Positions 18,756 to 29,384 are shown, counted from the first letter of the stretch. The stretch is DNA of 64,000 nt from Cyanobium sp. Morenito 9A2 (GCF_024345575.1 NZ_JAGQBJ010000004.1:1-64000); one strand, 5' to 3'. Numbers and translations: made by a program. The notes: generated from the letters alone by a model not told the origin.

Positions 18756-20824
18756 GCGCCGCGCTGATTGGCGATCGCTACCGGCTGGAGGAGGAGCTCA
18801 GCCACAGCGCCCAGGGGGTGCTGTGGCGGGCCAGCGACCTGCTGGCCGGCGAGGCGCCGATGGTGTTGCGCCAGCTGGCACCGGGCCAGGATCAGCAGCG
18901 TTTCCGCGAGCTCTGGGGCCGCCTGCAGGGGGTGCTTCATCCCCAGGTGCCCCGCTTCGGTGGCATCGTTCAGGACGGCGACAGCCTCTGGCTGGTGCGG
19001 GAGTGGCAGGGGGGTCCCACCTACCAGGAGCTCCTTGAGGCCCGCCGCGAGCGTCAGCTGGTGTTCGGCTCCGGCGAGGTGCTGCTGCTGCTGCGCCAAC
19101 TGCTGCCAGTGCTGGCGGTACTCCACAGCCAGGAGTTGCTCCACGGCGATCTCACCCCCGCCAACCTCCTGCGCCGCGACCGCGACGGCCTGCCGGTGCT
19201 GCTGGATTTCGGTCTGGTGCGCGGGGTGGCGGCCAACGGTTCTGAAACGGCTGGTCTGCTCGGGGCCACCCCCGGCTTTGCCCCGCCCGAGCTGGTGCGG
19301 GGGGCACCTGCCCAGCCCTGGATGGATCTCCATAGCCTGGGCGTGGTGGCCCTGGTGCTGCTCAGTGGCCAGGAACCCGCCGAGCTGCTCGATCCGATCA
19401 CCCTGGCCTGGCGCTTGCCCGCTGGGCTGGAGCCCGAACCCGGCTTCCGGGAGGCCCTGCTGCGCTTGCTGGCCAGTGACCCGTCCGAGCGCTTCGCCTC
19501 GGCGGCGGTGGCCCTCCAGGCCCTGCAGCAACTGCCCATGCCCGAGAGCACCGGTCCCGTGGCCCGGGCCGACCGCACCGTGGTGCTGGTGCCCCAGGCC
19601 AGTGTCCCTCCGCCACCGCCACCAACGGCGCTGACCCAGAACCCGGCTCCCCCCTCCAGCGCCGCCAGTGTCTCGCCAGCTCCGCCGCCGGAGCTGCCCA
19701 CCCTGCGGCCCCTGGCAGTCGCCAGTGGCGATCTTCCGCCCCGCAGCCGCCAGGAGCAGAAGGAGGAGGAAGCCGAAGGCAGGCTCTGGCCGGTGGTGAT
19801 CGCCCTGGTGCTCTCGGCGGTGGTGGGCACCGCCCTGGGCTGGTTGCTGCTCAGCCGCGGCAAGACCCCTGCCACACCGGATCCCGCCGCCTCCCTGCAG
19901 CTGCCGGCCAGCCTGCCGCCGGCGGAGGTGGACCAGCGCCAGCAGCTTCTCAATCGCCTGAGGGCGCTGCAGATCGATCGAACCTGGTTCCTCAAGCTGG
20001 TGGATGGCAGCTTGCTGGCCCAGTTCCCCGAACGGGGGGGGCGCCTGCCCAGCGACTCGCTCGAGGACGCGCCCCTGCGCAAAGTCTGGAACGAGCTGGC
20101 CGAAGAATGGCTGGCGCGGGTCGAACAACTGCCCCCGGAGCTGCGTCGGCGCTTGGGCAGTTTCAGCGCCGCCGACTGGCAGACCCAGCAGACCCGCCTG
20201 GGGGCCCAGGGGCTGAGCCCGGCGGTGCTGCGCCAACTCGTTTCGGGGTCAGCCCAGAATTTGCTGCCCGGCCGCTCCGGTGAGGACATCCCCCCCGAGC
20301 CCTTCCGCCAGCTCTGGTACGCGGCGGCCCAGAAGAGCCTGGCCAACGTGCAGATCGAGCAGATTCCCACCCAGGTCGGTCAGACCCGGGTGCTCTCAGC
20401 CCAGGTGGAGGCCGGGGGCGCCCGCCTGTTCCCGATCCAGATCGCCCCAGGATCCCGCCTGGTGCTGGGGGTCAACGGCTCGCCGCTGATGCAGATGAGC
20501 GTGTTCGGTGCCGATGGTGCCCTGCTGGAGGCCAAGGGTCCCTTGCGGGTGATCAGCCTCGACAAGATCACCAGCGCGCCCGTGCAGTTGCTGATCACCA
20601 ACGAGGGGGTGGCGGCGGCCCTGATTACCCTCTCGCTGCGGGTGGATCCGGCCCCGGCGGTGGAGCCCACCACCCCCACCACCCCCGGAGAGCCCACGCC
20701 CAGCACCCCGACCCCCGCCACCCCGGCGCCCACGCCAACCCCGACCCCCGCACCAACCCCAAGCCCCCCCAGCGGTCCAATGCCACCGCCGCCGGTGCCC
20801 GGCAGCGAGCCCAAGACCAACTGA
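18752..20824 (+). CDS. Ser/Thr kinase-like membrane protein, probable pseudokinase
   Basis: 690 aa. A kinase-like domain (about 5-260) keeps the catalytic loop [10 protein letters not shown] (Asp133, Asn138), the metal motif DFG (152-154) and APPE. The ATP-side features are degraded: the glycine loop reads [10 protein letters not shown] instead of GxGxxG, and the VAIK lysine is replaced by Arg40 in VLRQL. A proline-rich linker (about 285-330), one transmembrane segment (345-368), a domain of about 250 residues outside the cytoplasm and a low-complexity Pro/Thr tail (about 640-690) follow. Starts in the cysK stop and converges on smpB with a 4-base gap. Confidence 0.85.
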   Translation: MSAALIGDRYRLEEELSHSAQGVLWRASDLLAGEAPMVLRQLAPGQDQQRFRELWGRLQGVLHPQVPRFGGIVQDGDSLWLVREWQGGPTYQELLEARRERQLVFGSGEVLLLLRQLLPVLAVLHSQELLHGDLTPANLLRRDRDGLPVLLDFGLVRGVAANGSETAGLLGATPGFAPPELVRGAPAQPWMDLHSLGVVALVLLSGQEPAELLDPITLAWRLPAGLEPEPGFREALLRLLASDPSERFASAAVALQALQQLPMPESTGPVARADRTVVLVPQASVPPPPPPTALTQNPAPPSSAASVSPAPPPELPTLRPLAVASGDLPPRSRQEQKEEEAEGRLWPVVIALVLSAVVGTALGWLLLSRGKTPATPDPAASLQLPASLPPAEVDQRQQLLNRLRALQIDRTWFLKLVDGSLLAQFPERGGRLPSDSLEDAPLRKVWNELAEEWLARVEQLPPELRRRLGSFSAADWQTQQTRLGAQGLSPAVLRQLVSGSAQNLLPGRSGEDIPPEPFRQLWYAAAQKSLANVQIEQIPTQVGQTRVLSAQVEAGGARLFPIQIAPGSRLVLGVNGSPLMQMSVFGADGALLEAKGPLRVISLDKITSAPVQLLITNEGVAAALITLSLRVDPAPAVEPTTPTTPGEPTPSTPTPATPAPTPTPTPAPTPSPPSGPMPPPPVPGSEPKTN

Positions 20825-20828
20825 GTCC

Positions 20829-21326
20829 TCAGAGCCGGGAAATCGCCGCCCGGGTCTCCTTGGCATCCTGCTTGCGCTTTTCCTCCTGGCGCTTGTCGTG
20901 GAGCTTTCGGCCCTTGGCCAGCCCCACAGTGAGCTTGATCCAGGAGCCCTTGAGATGGAGGTTGAGGGGCACCAGGGTGAGCCCCTTCTGGTCAAGGGCG
21001 ATGCGGAACTTCTCGATTTCGCGCCGGTGGGCGAGCAGCGTGCGCACCCGCAGGGGCTCGTGGTTGAAGTAGGCGCCAGCGTGGCTGTGGGGCGAGATGT
21101 GCACGTTGTGCAGTTGCAGCTCACCGTTCCTGATCAGGCAGAAGCCGTCGCGCAGGTTGGCCTTGCCGGCCCGGATCGATTTCACCTCCGTGCCCACGAG
21201 CTCCACGCCGGTTTCGAGCGTGTCGAGGATCTCGTATTGATGGCGTGCGAAACGGTTGTCCGCCAGCAGCTTGTGGGCGGCATCCCGCGCTGCCTTGGCG
21301 GTCTTCTTGCCCCCGCCCTTCGCCAT
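20829..21326 (-). CDS. smpB: SsrA (tmRNA)-binding protein SmpB
   Basis: 165 aa. SmpB binds tmRNA and brings it to stalled ribosomes for trans-translation. The family core is clear: [29 protein letters not shown], then [16 protein letters not shown] and the C-terminal [19 protein letters not shown] tail that enters the mRNA channel. The tmRNA gene itself is not in the window. Divergent from ruvB over 51 bases. Confidence 0.97.
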   Translation of the reverse strand: MAKGGGKKTAKAARDAAHKLLADNRFARHQYEILDTLETGVELVGTEVKSIRAGKANLRDGFCLIRNGELQLHNVHISPHSHAGAYFNHEPLRVRTLLAHRREIEKFRIALDQKGLTLVPLNLHLKGSWIKLTVGLAKGRKLHDKRQEEKRKQDAKETRAAISRL

Positions 21327-21377
21327 CGCTCTGCCTGGAATGCTCCGACCCTAGGCAGGGGCCGGTACCCTCCATCC

Positions 21378-22487
21378 ATGGCGATCGTTTCCTCAGGGGC
21401 AGGACGGAGCGGGGCGGGCGGCACCGGACGATCCCGCCGCCAGTCGGCCGCTGTCGCGGGTGCCCAGCCGAGCGAGCCGCGACTCGTGGATCCTGAGCCC
21501 CTGGAGGAAGAGAGCGGGCCGGAGGTCCCTGTGCTGCGGGAGGACAGCCTGCGCCCCCGCCGCCTGGCGGACTACATCGGCCAGCGGGAGCTCAAGCAGG
21601 TGCTGGGCATTGCGATTGAGGCCACCCGGAACCGGGGGGAGGCCCTCGATCACGTGCTGCTCTACGGCCCCCCCGGCCTTGGCAAGACCACCATGGCCCT
21701 GGTGCTGGCCGAAGAGCTGGGGGTGCGCTGCCGCATCACCAGCGCACCGGCCCTGGAGCGCCCGCGGGACATCGTCGGGCTGCTGGTGAACCTCCAGCCC
21801 CATGAGCTGCTGTTCATCGACGAGATCCACCGGCTCAACCGGGTGGCGGAGGAGCTGCTCTATCCGGCGATGGAGGATTTCCGGCTCGATCTCACCGTGG
21901 GCATGGGCGCCGCGGCCCGCACCCGCAGCCTGCCGATTGCCCCCTTCACCCTGGTGGGTGCGACCACGCGTGCCGGGTCGCTGAGCTCGCCCCTGCGCGA
22001 TCGCTTCGGGCTGGTGCAGCGGCTCGAGTTCTACGACCTGCCCGATCTGCAGGCGATTGTGGAGCGGGCTGCGGGCCTGCTGAATCTGAATCTGGAGCCG
22101 CTGGCGGCCCTGGAGGTGGCCCGTCGTTGCCGGGGCACCCCCCGGATCGCCAACCGCCTGCTGCGCCGGGTGCGGGATGTGGCCAGCGTGGGCGGCTACG
22201 CCTCCATCGGCGCTGAGTTGGTGGGCGAGGCCCTCCTGCTGCACCGGGTCGATGAGCGTGGTCTTGATGCCAGCGATCGCCGGCTGCTGCAGTTGCTGCT
22301 GGAGGGCTACGGCGGCGGCCCCGCGGGCCTCGACACCCTGGCGGCGGGCCTGGGCGAAGACGCCGCAACCCTGGAGGCCGTGGTGGAGCCGTTCCTGTTG
22401 CAGCTGGGCTTCCTGCAGCGCACTCCCCGCGGCCGGGTGGTGACGGCCAGGGGTCGGGAGCACCTGGGCTGGCCGGAGGTGGCCTGA
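21378..22487 (+). CDS. ruvB: Holliday junction branch migration helicase RuvB
   Basis: 369 aa. RuvB is the AAA+ motor of branch migration with RuvA. Walker A is GPPGLGKTT, Walker B is FIDEIHR, sensor 1 lies in GATTRAG, and the arginine finger region is SPLRDRFG. A disordered, low-complexity N-terminus of about 50 residues precedes the core, as is common in cyanobacteria. ATG 21378 is chosen; the frame is open further upstream antisense to smpB, which is a shadow. The stop shares one base with the next start (TGATG). Confidence 0.97.
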   Translation: MAIVSSGAGRSGAGGTGRSRRQSAAVAGAQPSEPRLVDPEPLEEESGPEVPVLREDSLRPRRLADYIGQRELKQVLGIAIEATRNRGEALDHVLLYGPPGLGKTTMALVLAEELGVRCRITSAPALERPRDIVGLLVNLQPHELLFIDEIHRLNRVAEELLYPAMEDFRLDLTVGMGAAARTRSLPIAPFTLVGATTRAGSLSSPLRDRFGLVQRLEFYDLPDLQAIVERAAGLLNLNLEPLAALEVARRCRGTPRIANRLLRRVRDVASVGGYASIGAELVGEALLLHRVDERGLDASDRRLLQLLLEGYGGGPAGLDTLAAGLGEDAATLEAVVEPFLLQLGFLQRTPRGRVVTARGREHLGWPEVA

Positions 22488-23257
22488 TGGCTCCCTTGCT
22501 TGGCTTAACCCCTCTGGGGCCGCCGCTGCTGGCCCTGCTGCTGGCGGTGCAGCTCGCTCTGCCCCAACTGTTTGACCAGGCCCTGGACGCCAGCCGCCAG
22601 GGGCGTTTTGGCGACGCCCTGCCCCTGTGGGATCAGGTCCTGGAGCGGGCGCCTGATTCAGCCTCGGCCTGGAGCAACCGCGGCAACGTCCAACTCGCCC
22701 TGGGCCGGCCCGAAGCGGCGATCGCCGACCAGAACCGGTCCATGGCCCTGGAGCCGGACAATCCCGATCCGCACCTCAACCGCGGCACCGCTGAGGAGGC
22801 ACTACGTCAGTGGCCCGAGGCGGAGGCGGATTACCGCTGGATTCTCGAGCGCGACCCCGCCGATGCCTCGGCCCTCTACAACCTGGGCAATGTGCGCGGC
22901 TCCCAGGGCGATTGGGAGGCGGCCCGCGATCACTTCGAAGCCGCCAGCGACGCCCGGCCAGGCTTTGCCATGGCCCGCTCCAGTGCTGCGCTGGCGGCCT
23001 TTCAGTTGGGGGAGAGCGCGAGCGCCGAGCGCCAGCTGCGCTCCTTGATCCGCCGCTACCCGATGTTCGCCGACGCTCGTGCCGGCCTCACCGCTCTGCT
23101 CTGGCGCCGGGGGGCCAGCGGTGAAGCAGAGAGCCATTGGGCCGCAGCTTCCGGCCTTGATCCCCGTTACGGGCAGCCAGAATGGTTGCTGGAGCAGCGA
23201 CGCTGGCCGCCAGAGCCCGTGCACGCCCTCGAGGAGTTCCTCACCCTCACCCGCTGA
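22487..23257 (+). CDS. TPR-repeat protein with N-terminal hydrophobic segment
   Basis: 256 aa. A hydrophobic N-terminus (about 8-27) looks like a signal peptide or anchor, then about five tetratricopeptide repeats with the consensus visible in SASAWSNRGNVQLALGRPE and ASALYNLGNVRGSQGDWE. TPRs form protein-binding scaffolds; the partner is unknown. It probably acts at the membrane or in the thylakoid lumen/periplasm. Both ends overlap neighbours by one base (TGATG), so it is coupled to ruvB upstream and the M20 peptidase downstream. Confidence 0.85.
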   Translation: MAPLLGLTPLGPPLLALLLAVQLALPQLFDQALDASRQGRFGDALPLWDQVLERAPDSASAWSNRGNVQLALGRPEAAIADQNRSMALEPDNPDPHLNRGTAEEALRQWPEAEADYRWILERDPADASALYNLGNVRGSQGDWEAARDHFEAASDARPGFAMARSSAALAAFQLGESASAERQLRSLIRRYPMFADARAGLTALLWRRGASGEAESHWAAASGLDPRYGQPEWLLEQRRWPPEPVHALEEFLTLTR

Positions 23258-24465
23258 TGTCCCGCATCGCCACGGCTTCCCCTGATCTTTGGCAGGCGCT
23301 GCGGCTTGATGAAGCCCTGGCCGAGGCCCTGCCCCAGTGGATCGGCCTGCGCCGCCACATCCATGCCCACCCGGAGCTCAGTGGTGAGGAGCACCAGACC
23401 GCTGCCCTGGTGGCCGGTGAGTTGCGCCAGTGGGGCTGGCGGGTGAGGGAGGGGGTGGGCCGCACGGGCGTGGTGGCCGATATCGGTCCCGCCCATGGCC
23501 CCCTGGCGGCCCTGCGGGTGGACATGGATGCGCTGCCGGTGGAAGAGCGCACGGGGCTGGCCTACGCCTCCACCCGCCAGGGCTTGATGCACGCCTGCGG
23601 CCACGATCTCCACACCGCCGTGGGCCTGGGGGTGGCCCAGCTGCTGGCACCCCATGCGGATCGGCTGCAGGGCCGGGTGCGGCTGTTGTTCCAGCCGGCC
23701 GAGGAGATTGCCCAGGGGGCCGGCTGGATGGTGGCCGACGGGGCGATGGAGGGGGTCGAGGCCCTGTTTGGCGTTCACGTGTTCCCGAGCCTGCCGGTGG
23801 GCTCGATCGGCGTGCGCACCGGCGGGCTCACCGCCGCCGCCGGAGAGCTGGAGGTGGAGGTGCTGGGGGAGGGGGGCCATGGGGCCCGGCCCCACCAGAG
23901 CACCGATGCGATCTGGATCGCCGCGAAGGTGGTGAGCGGCCTGCAGGAGGCGATCAGCCGCAAACTGGATGCCCTGCACCCGGTGGTGGTGAGCTTCGGG
24001 CGCATCGAAGGGGGCAAGGCTTTCAACGTGATCGCCGACCACGTGCGCCTGCTGGGCACCGTGCGCTGTCTGGATCCGGATGTGCATGCCCAACTGCCGG
24101 GCTGGATCGAAGAAACCGTGCACGCCATCTGCCACGGCTACGGCGGTGAGGCGAGGGTGCGTTACCGCTGCATCGCGCCGCCGGTGCAGAACGATCCTGA
24201 GCTCACAGACCTGGTGGAGGCGGCTGCGATCGATCGGCTGGGTCGCGCCCATGTGCTGCGCCTGGAGCAGCCGTCCCTGGGGGCAGAGGATTTTGCGATG
24301 CTGTTGAAGCACACCCGCGGCACGATGTTCCGCCTCGGGGTGGCCGGGCCCCTGGGCTGCACACCATTGCACAGCAACAGCTTCGATCCCGATGAGGGCT
24401 CCCTGGCGGTGGGGGTGCAGGTGCTCACCCTCAGCCTGCTGCGTTGGTTGGAGCGGGAGCCATGA
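23257..24465 (+). CDS. M20-family amidohydrolase/peptidase
   Basis: 402 aa. Members hydrolyse N-acyl amino acids, hippurate-like amides or IAA conjugates using a di-metal site. Metal-binding features are visible: RRHIHAHPELSGEE, RVDMDALPVEE, HACGHDLHTA and QPAEEIAQGA; the dimerisation domain includes GHGARPHQSTDAI. No signal peptide, so it is cytoplasmic. Substrate cannot be told from sequence. It begins in the TPR gene's stop (TGATG) and overlaps the next small gene by 4 bases. Confidence 0.9.
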   Translation: MSRIATASPDLWQALRLDEALAEALPQWIGLRRHIHAHPELSGEEHQTAALVAGELRQWGWRVREGVGRTGVVADIGPAHGPLAALRVDMDALPVEERTGLAYASTRQGLMHACGHDLHTAVGLGVAQLLAPHADRLQGRVRLLFQPAEEIAQGAGWMVADGAMEGVEALFGVHVFPSLPVGSIGVRTGGLTAAAGELEVEVLGEGGHGARPHQSTDAIWIAAKVVSGLQEAISRKLDALHPVVVSFGRIEGGKAFNVIADHVRLLGTVRCLDPDVHAQLPGWIEETVHAICHGYGGEARVRYRCIAPPVQNDPELTDLVEAAAIDRLGRAHVLRLEQPSLGAEDFAMLLKHTRGTMFRLGVAGPLGCTPLHSNSFDPDEGSLAVGVQVLTLSLLRWLEREP

Positions 24466-24668
24466 CCCGCCGCCTGCTCGCCATCGCCTCGCCGCTGTTG
24501 ATCCTGCTGGCCCTGGTGGCCCTGCTCAGCCGCCAGGAGCGTGAGCGGCTCCAGGCGGTGCCGGCTCTGCTGATCGGTTCGGGTCTGCTGGCGACCAGCG
24601 CGATTGTGCGCGGACAGCGGCGGCGGGCGCTGCTGAACGCCCTACGGTCAGGAAAGGTGGGTCATTGA
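24462..24668 (+). CDS. Small membrane protein (DUF3188-like)
   Basis: 68 aa. Two predicted membrane helices (about 6-24 and 33-50) and a basic C-terminus. The size and layout resemble a small cyanobacterial family that I recall as DUF3188, but this is not certain. It starts with ATGA overlap at the end of the M20 peptidase gene and is followed 12 bases later by the HEAT-repeat gene. Confidence 0.65.
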   Translation: MTRRLLAIASPLLILLALVALLSRQERERLQAVPALLIGSGLLATSAIVRGQRRRALLNALRSGKVGH

Positions 24669-24680
24669 GGAGAGCGCTAC

Positions 24681-25268
24681 ATGGATCTTGAGGGGCTCAG
24701 AGAGGCGATCGTCTCCGGTGATCCCAGCCGGGCCATGCCCGCCCTGGTGGGCTTGCGCCAGGTGGATGTGGAGCAGGCGGTGCCGCTGCTGCTGCTGGGG
24801 TTGGAGCAGGAGATTTTCATGGTGCGCTCCTTGAGCTGCGCGGGCCTGGGGGAGAAGCGCAACGAACGGGGCTGGGAGGCCCTGGTGGAGGCTCTGAACC
24901 ACGACGGAGATCCCAACGTGCGGGCTGAGGCGGCCAACGCCCTGGTGAGCCATGGAACGCTGCGCGCCTGGCCGTTGTTGCGCGACGCCTTCGCGCGCGA
25001 TGGCCAGTGGCTGGTGCGCTGCAGCATCCTTTCGGCGTTGGCAGAGCAGGCGGAGATGGCTCCGGAGGCCCTGCTGGAGCTGGCCACGTTGGCGGTGGCC
25101 GATGGTGATGGCAGCGTGCGGGTGGGCGGCACCGAAATCCTGGGCCGGCTGGTGCGGGAGGCCTGCGCCGCCGAGAGCACCGCCAAGGCACGGGAGCTGC
25201 TGGTGGGTCTGCAGCAGGACGGGGACCACCGGGTGGTGGCCGCGGCGCTCAACGGTCTCCAGGCATAG
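24681..25268 (+). CDS. HEAT-repeat protein, NblB/CpcE-like
   Basis: 195 aa built of HEAT-like repeats of about 30 residues (for example PNVRAEAANALVSHG and WLVRCSILSALAEQAEM). In cyanobacteria, such short HEAT proteins include phycobilin lyase subunits (CpcE type) and NblB, which helps degrade phycobilisomes. There is no partner lyase subunit nearby, so an NblB-like or general scaffold role is more likely; this is inference. A purine-rich stretch (GAGGAGAG) precedes the ATG. Confidence 0.75.
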   Translation: MDLEGLREAIVSGDPSRAMPALVGLRQVDVEQAVPLLLLGLEQEIFMVRSLSCAGLGEKRNERGWEALVEALNHDGDPNVRAEAANALVSHGTLRAWPLLRDAFARDGQWLVRCSILSALAEQAEMAPEALLELATLAVADGDGSVRVGGTEILGRLVREACAAESTAKARELLVGLQQDGDHRVVAAALNGLQA

Positions 25269-25315
25269 CCCGGTCGATCACCTCGGATCGGCGAACTGTG
25301 AAACAGCCTTGCTAG

Positions 25316-26902
<1,587 letters not shown>

Positions 26903-26927
26903 ATAGCCAAGCTGTTTGCTGATGAGT

Positions 26928-26958
26928 GGCCCAGGGGAGGAACTTCTGGGCCTTTTTC
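26928..26958 (+). terminator. Rho-independent terminator of thiC
   Basis: A GGCCCAG / CTGGGCC stem with an 11-base loop is followed directly by TTTTTC, 26 bases after the thiC stop. It marks the left boundary of the accessory segment. Confidence 0.85.
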
Positions 26959-27368
26959 TTGCCTCGGGGCATGGGGCATCCGGCGGTTGGGTTGGCACTG
27001 GATGGGGGGCTTGGCTAGTAGCGCTGGCGAGAGCAGACTATCTTCTGTACCAGGGGGAACAGTTGATACGCAGTTCCGCCTAAGACGCTGACTAGTCAAA
27101 GCCTTCAGCTCAAGGCCACGTTACCGCTGTAGTTTCATGCGATGCTTCGTGCCTTGGTTGGGTCTTCTACGGACAGAATGGCCTTGGCTCATTTGCATCA
27201 CTGACCAGTCCAATCGGCGTTCGAAGGATGTGTCGTCTTTGATGGGAGCCAGCAAGGCAGCGTTGCGTTGCTGTAGCCAGGCAGCTACAGGTGAGGCAGG
27301 GTTGAAGTCCGTCAAGCAGAGCTTTTCTCCCACTGGCACGAGGTTGGCGTGATCTGATGTCTTGACCC
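26959..27368. other. Intergenic accessory DNA, no supported gene
   Basis: About 410 bases between the thiC terminator and a toxin-antitoxin remnant. Composition is less GC-rich than the flanks. One weak reading frame on the minus strand (about 27121-27339, GTG start) contains VGEKLCLTDFNPASPVAAWL, which faintly recalls the Phd/YefM antitoxin turn (GE..LTD...PVA); this is too weak to call. No RNA gene or repeat was seen. Confidence 0.4.
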
Positions 27369-27650
27369 ATGGCTCATGCCAGGATCAGACGCCTCACTCT
27401 CTGGCAATCCTGGGGACTTCAAGCCCGCTGGCGCCAACGAGCAAGGTTCTTGTCGCGAGACAGCCCTTGGCTACATCGCCTGGCGACAAGTGATGACCAA
27501 AGCGGCCAGGACTCATGCCTTTCCAGGGAGTACCTCTATCAGGAATTGCCAGGAGACCATTACCCGAGCCTTTCCACCATCCTCAAGGTAGTCTCGGCTA
27601 TGGACCTGTACTTGAGCGCCAGTGTGAGAAGTGAAGCAGTGATTGCCTGA
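27369..27650 (+). pseudogene. Degenerate toxin-antitoxin remnant (RelE/HigB-type killer plus HigA-type antidote)
   Basis: Family fragments are spread over two frames. AHARIRRLTL (near 27372) and, one frame over, GNPGDFKPAGANE (near 27403-27441) match the middle of addiction-module killer proteins. Immediately after, ETALGYIAWRQVMTKAAR (same second frame) and then, back in the first frame, LSREYLYQELP and SLSTILKVVSAMDLYLSA match the helix-turn-helix antidote partner (COG3636-like). So a toxin 5' part has been lost and at least two frameshifts break the antidote. Not expected to be functional. It lies in the AT-richer insert between thiC and tktA. Confidence 0.6.
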
Positions 27651-27842
27651 GCTCTGCTGGCGAGGCAAAGGTCCACAGACGCTGCCTGTTGAGAAACGAC
27701 ACCTTCGAACAAGCCCCTAGAGTGGACAGGCCTCCGGCGAGTCTGCCTCGATAGCGATAGCTTCCTGCCTGCCACTCAGGGGCACGTTAGCTGTACAGGA
27801 AGCCCGTGCTGGCTATCCTTTGAGTGGTGATGGCGATCACGG

Positions 27843-28076
27843 ATGCCGACAATCCTCAGAAGCGGCCCGTATCGGTTCTACTTCTACAGTCACGAGCCAT
27901 ATGAGCCTCCTCATATTCATGTTGACCGAGATCAGGCTTCATGCAAAGTTTGGCTCACGCCAGTGGCACTTTCCTCAAGCCTTGACTTTAGGGCCAGAGA
28001 GCTGCGTGAGATTGAACGGCTGGTCAGCATGAACAGAGCTATCCTGTTGAAAGCATGGGAGGAGTTTCATGGCTAA
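27843..28076 (+). CDS. DUF4160 domain protein (toxin-antitoxin-like pair, first gene)
   Basis: 77 aa. The DUF4160 signature is intact: PTILRSGPYRFYFYSHEPYEPPHIHV, followed by a KVWLTPVAL segment and a helical C-terminus ending in LLKAWEEFHG. DUF4160 genes are commonly followed by DUF2442 genes, as here, and the pair is regarded as a toxin-antitoxin-like module; which partner is toxic, if any, is not established to my knowledge. Overlaps the next gene by 8 bases. Base use is AT-richer than the core genes, consistent with transfer. Confidence 0.82.
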   Translation: MPTILRSGPYRFYFYSHEPYEPPHIHVDRDQASCKVWLTPVALSSSLDFRARELREIERLVSMNRAILLKAWEEFHG

Positions 28077-28329
28077 CCCTGGCGAGCGGGTCACAGATGT
28101 TGCCTGCACAGAGGACAAGTTAATTGTTGACCTCGCAGACGGCCGCTCTATCTCTGCGCCTCTGGCTTGGTATCCGCGGCTTTTACATGCCACCCCTCGG
28201 GAGCGGGAGAATTGGGAGATTGCTGGAGCTGGCTTTGGAATCCATTGGCCAGATGTTGATGAGGACCTCAGTGTGGAGGGCCTTCTTCGTGGCGCACCAT
28301 CGCCGCAGGTGAAGGCGCTGACCAGCTAA
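28069..28329 (+). CDS. DUF2442 domain protein (partner of DUF4160)
   Basis: 86 aa. DUF2442 features are clear: VACTEDKLIVDLADGRSISAPLAWYPRLLHATPRERENWEI and GIHWPDVDEDLSVEGLLRG. This small domain often follows DUF4160, and some proteins carry it with a helix-turn-helix, which supports an antitoxin or DNA-binding role by association only. Start ATG 28069 lies within the end of the DUF4160 gene. The frame is intact, unlike the neighbours on either side. Confidence 0.85.
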   Translation: MANPGERVTDVACTEDKLIVDLADGRSISAPLAWYPRLLHATPRERENWEIAGAGFGIHWPDVDEDLSVEGLLRGAPSPQVKALTS

Positions 28330-28417
28330 CAACGCCATGCACCAGAGCCGCCACCGGAAAGTTGGGTTCTATTTCTTAGTCTCACTGCGGCCAGGTGATG
28401 GCGGGCGTTCGACACAC

Positions 28418-29208
28418 ATGACCACCCCCTCACCAATCAAGAGTTCCGCCGAGGAGCCGGGCAAACGGTTGGTAGTCTTGATTGATGCTGATAATGCGCA
28501 ACCAGCAGTAATTGAAGCTCTTCTAGAGGAAGTCGCACTGTTCGGGGAAGCAATCGTATGAAGGATCTGCGGAGACTTCGCAACAGTGGCAAGTGGATCT
28601 TGGAAAAAGTTCCTCTACAAGCACTCGATCAAAGACATTCAACAGTTTGCTTACACCGTTGGCAAGAACGCGAAAGACAGTGCGATGATGTTGATGCGAT
28701 GGGCCTTCTTTATACACGAAGGCTTGATGGTTTTTGTCTAGTCGCAAGCGATAGTGACTTCACTGGGCTTGCTGTTGGGCTGCGAGAAGAGGGCATGTTG
28801 GTGTATGGATTTGGAGAGCAGAAGACTCTGCAAGCATTATGGAATGCTTGCCATAAATTTATCTTCACTGAGATTCTACGACCCGCTTCAAAGACGCTCA
28901 CTCCAAAGAGCTCTTGCGCTCCTACCGTCGCAGCCGGCTTGAAACAGTCAGCTGGATCGACAGTCGTTCTTGATATTTCGGCCGGCTTTTTGATGGAGGC
29001 CCTTGCCAAATCATTCGAAGGCACTGGCTAGTCGCATCTAGGCACATTCGGCAGCTATCTTCAAAAAATTCAGCCAGACTTTGATGCTCGTATAGATGGC
29101 TTCAAGAAACTCTCTGATCTAGTGGGAGACATCCAAATATCTTCCAGGCTGACGAGAAAGTTGGATCCGGAGGTCATCAAAAAATCTCTATGTGCGAGCA
29201 AAGAATAG
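28418..29208 (+). pseudogene. Broken NYN-domain (LabA/DUF88-like) protein with C-terminal OST-HTH/LOTUS region
   Basis: The gene can be read only by changing frames. Residues GKRLVVLIDADNAQPAVIEALLEEVALFGEAIV begin a NYN nuclease domain, then an in-frame TGA at 28559-28561, then the same frame continues RICGDF...KHSIKDIQQFAYTVGKNAKDSAMM; near 28690 the reading moves one frame to DAMGLLYTRRLDGFCLVASDSDFTGLA and on to FGEQKTLQALWNACHKFIF. A TAG at 29029 interrupts before LGTFGSYLQKIQPDFDARIDGFKKLSDLV, the OST-HTH part, which ends at 29208. Such proteins are putative RNA-processing nucleases. At least three lesions make it a pseudogene, assuming the base calls are right. Confidence 0.75.
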
Positions 29209-29352
29209 TGTCTAACATCAAGATCTAGAGGGCAGGACTCAAGATGACTGGGACAACCATAGAGCTTCCTGCTGCTGCCGATCTTGGCCGTTTGATACGT
29301 CAATGCCTTCTGAGCCCACGCCTTCTCAGTTCAAGATCCTCTGCACGCCTTC

Positions 29353-29384
29353 AAAAAGCCCCACCCATCTGGGAGGGGCTGAGA
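29353..29384 (-). terminator. Rho-independent terminator of acpP-fabF-tktA
   Basis: Read on the minus strand: GCCCCtCCC, loop AGAT, GGGtGGGGC, then TTTTT. It lies about 40 bases after the tktA stop and marks the right boundary of the accessory segment. Confidence 0.85.

Noticed and set aside
27121-27339. Minus-strand small frame with a Phd/YefM-like turn.
   Set aside because: Similarity is limited to about ten residues, the start is GTG with no clear ribosome-binding site, and the segment lies in degraded accessory DNA.
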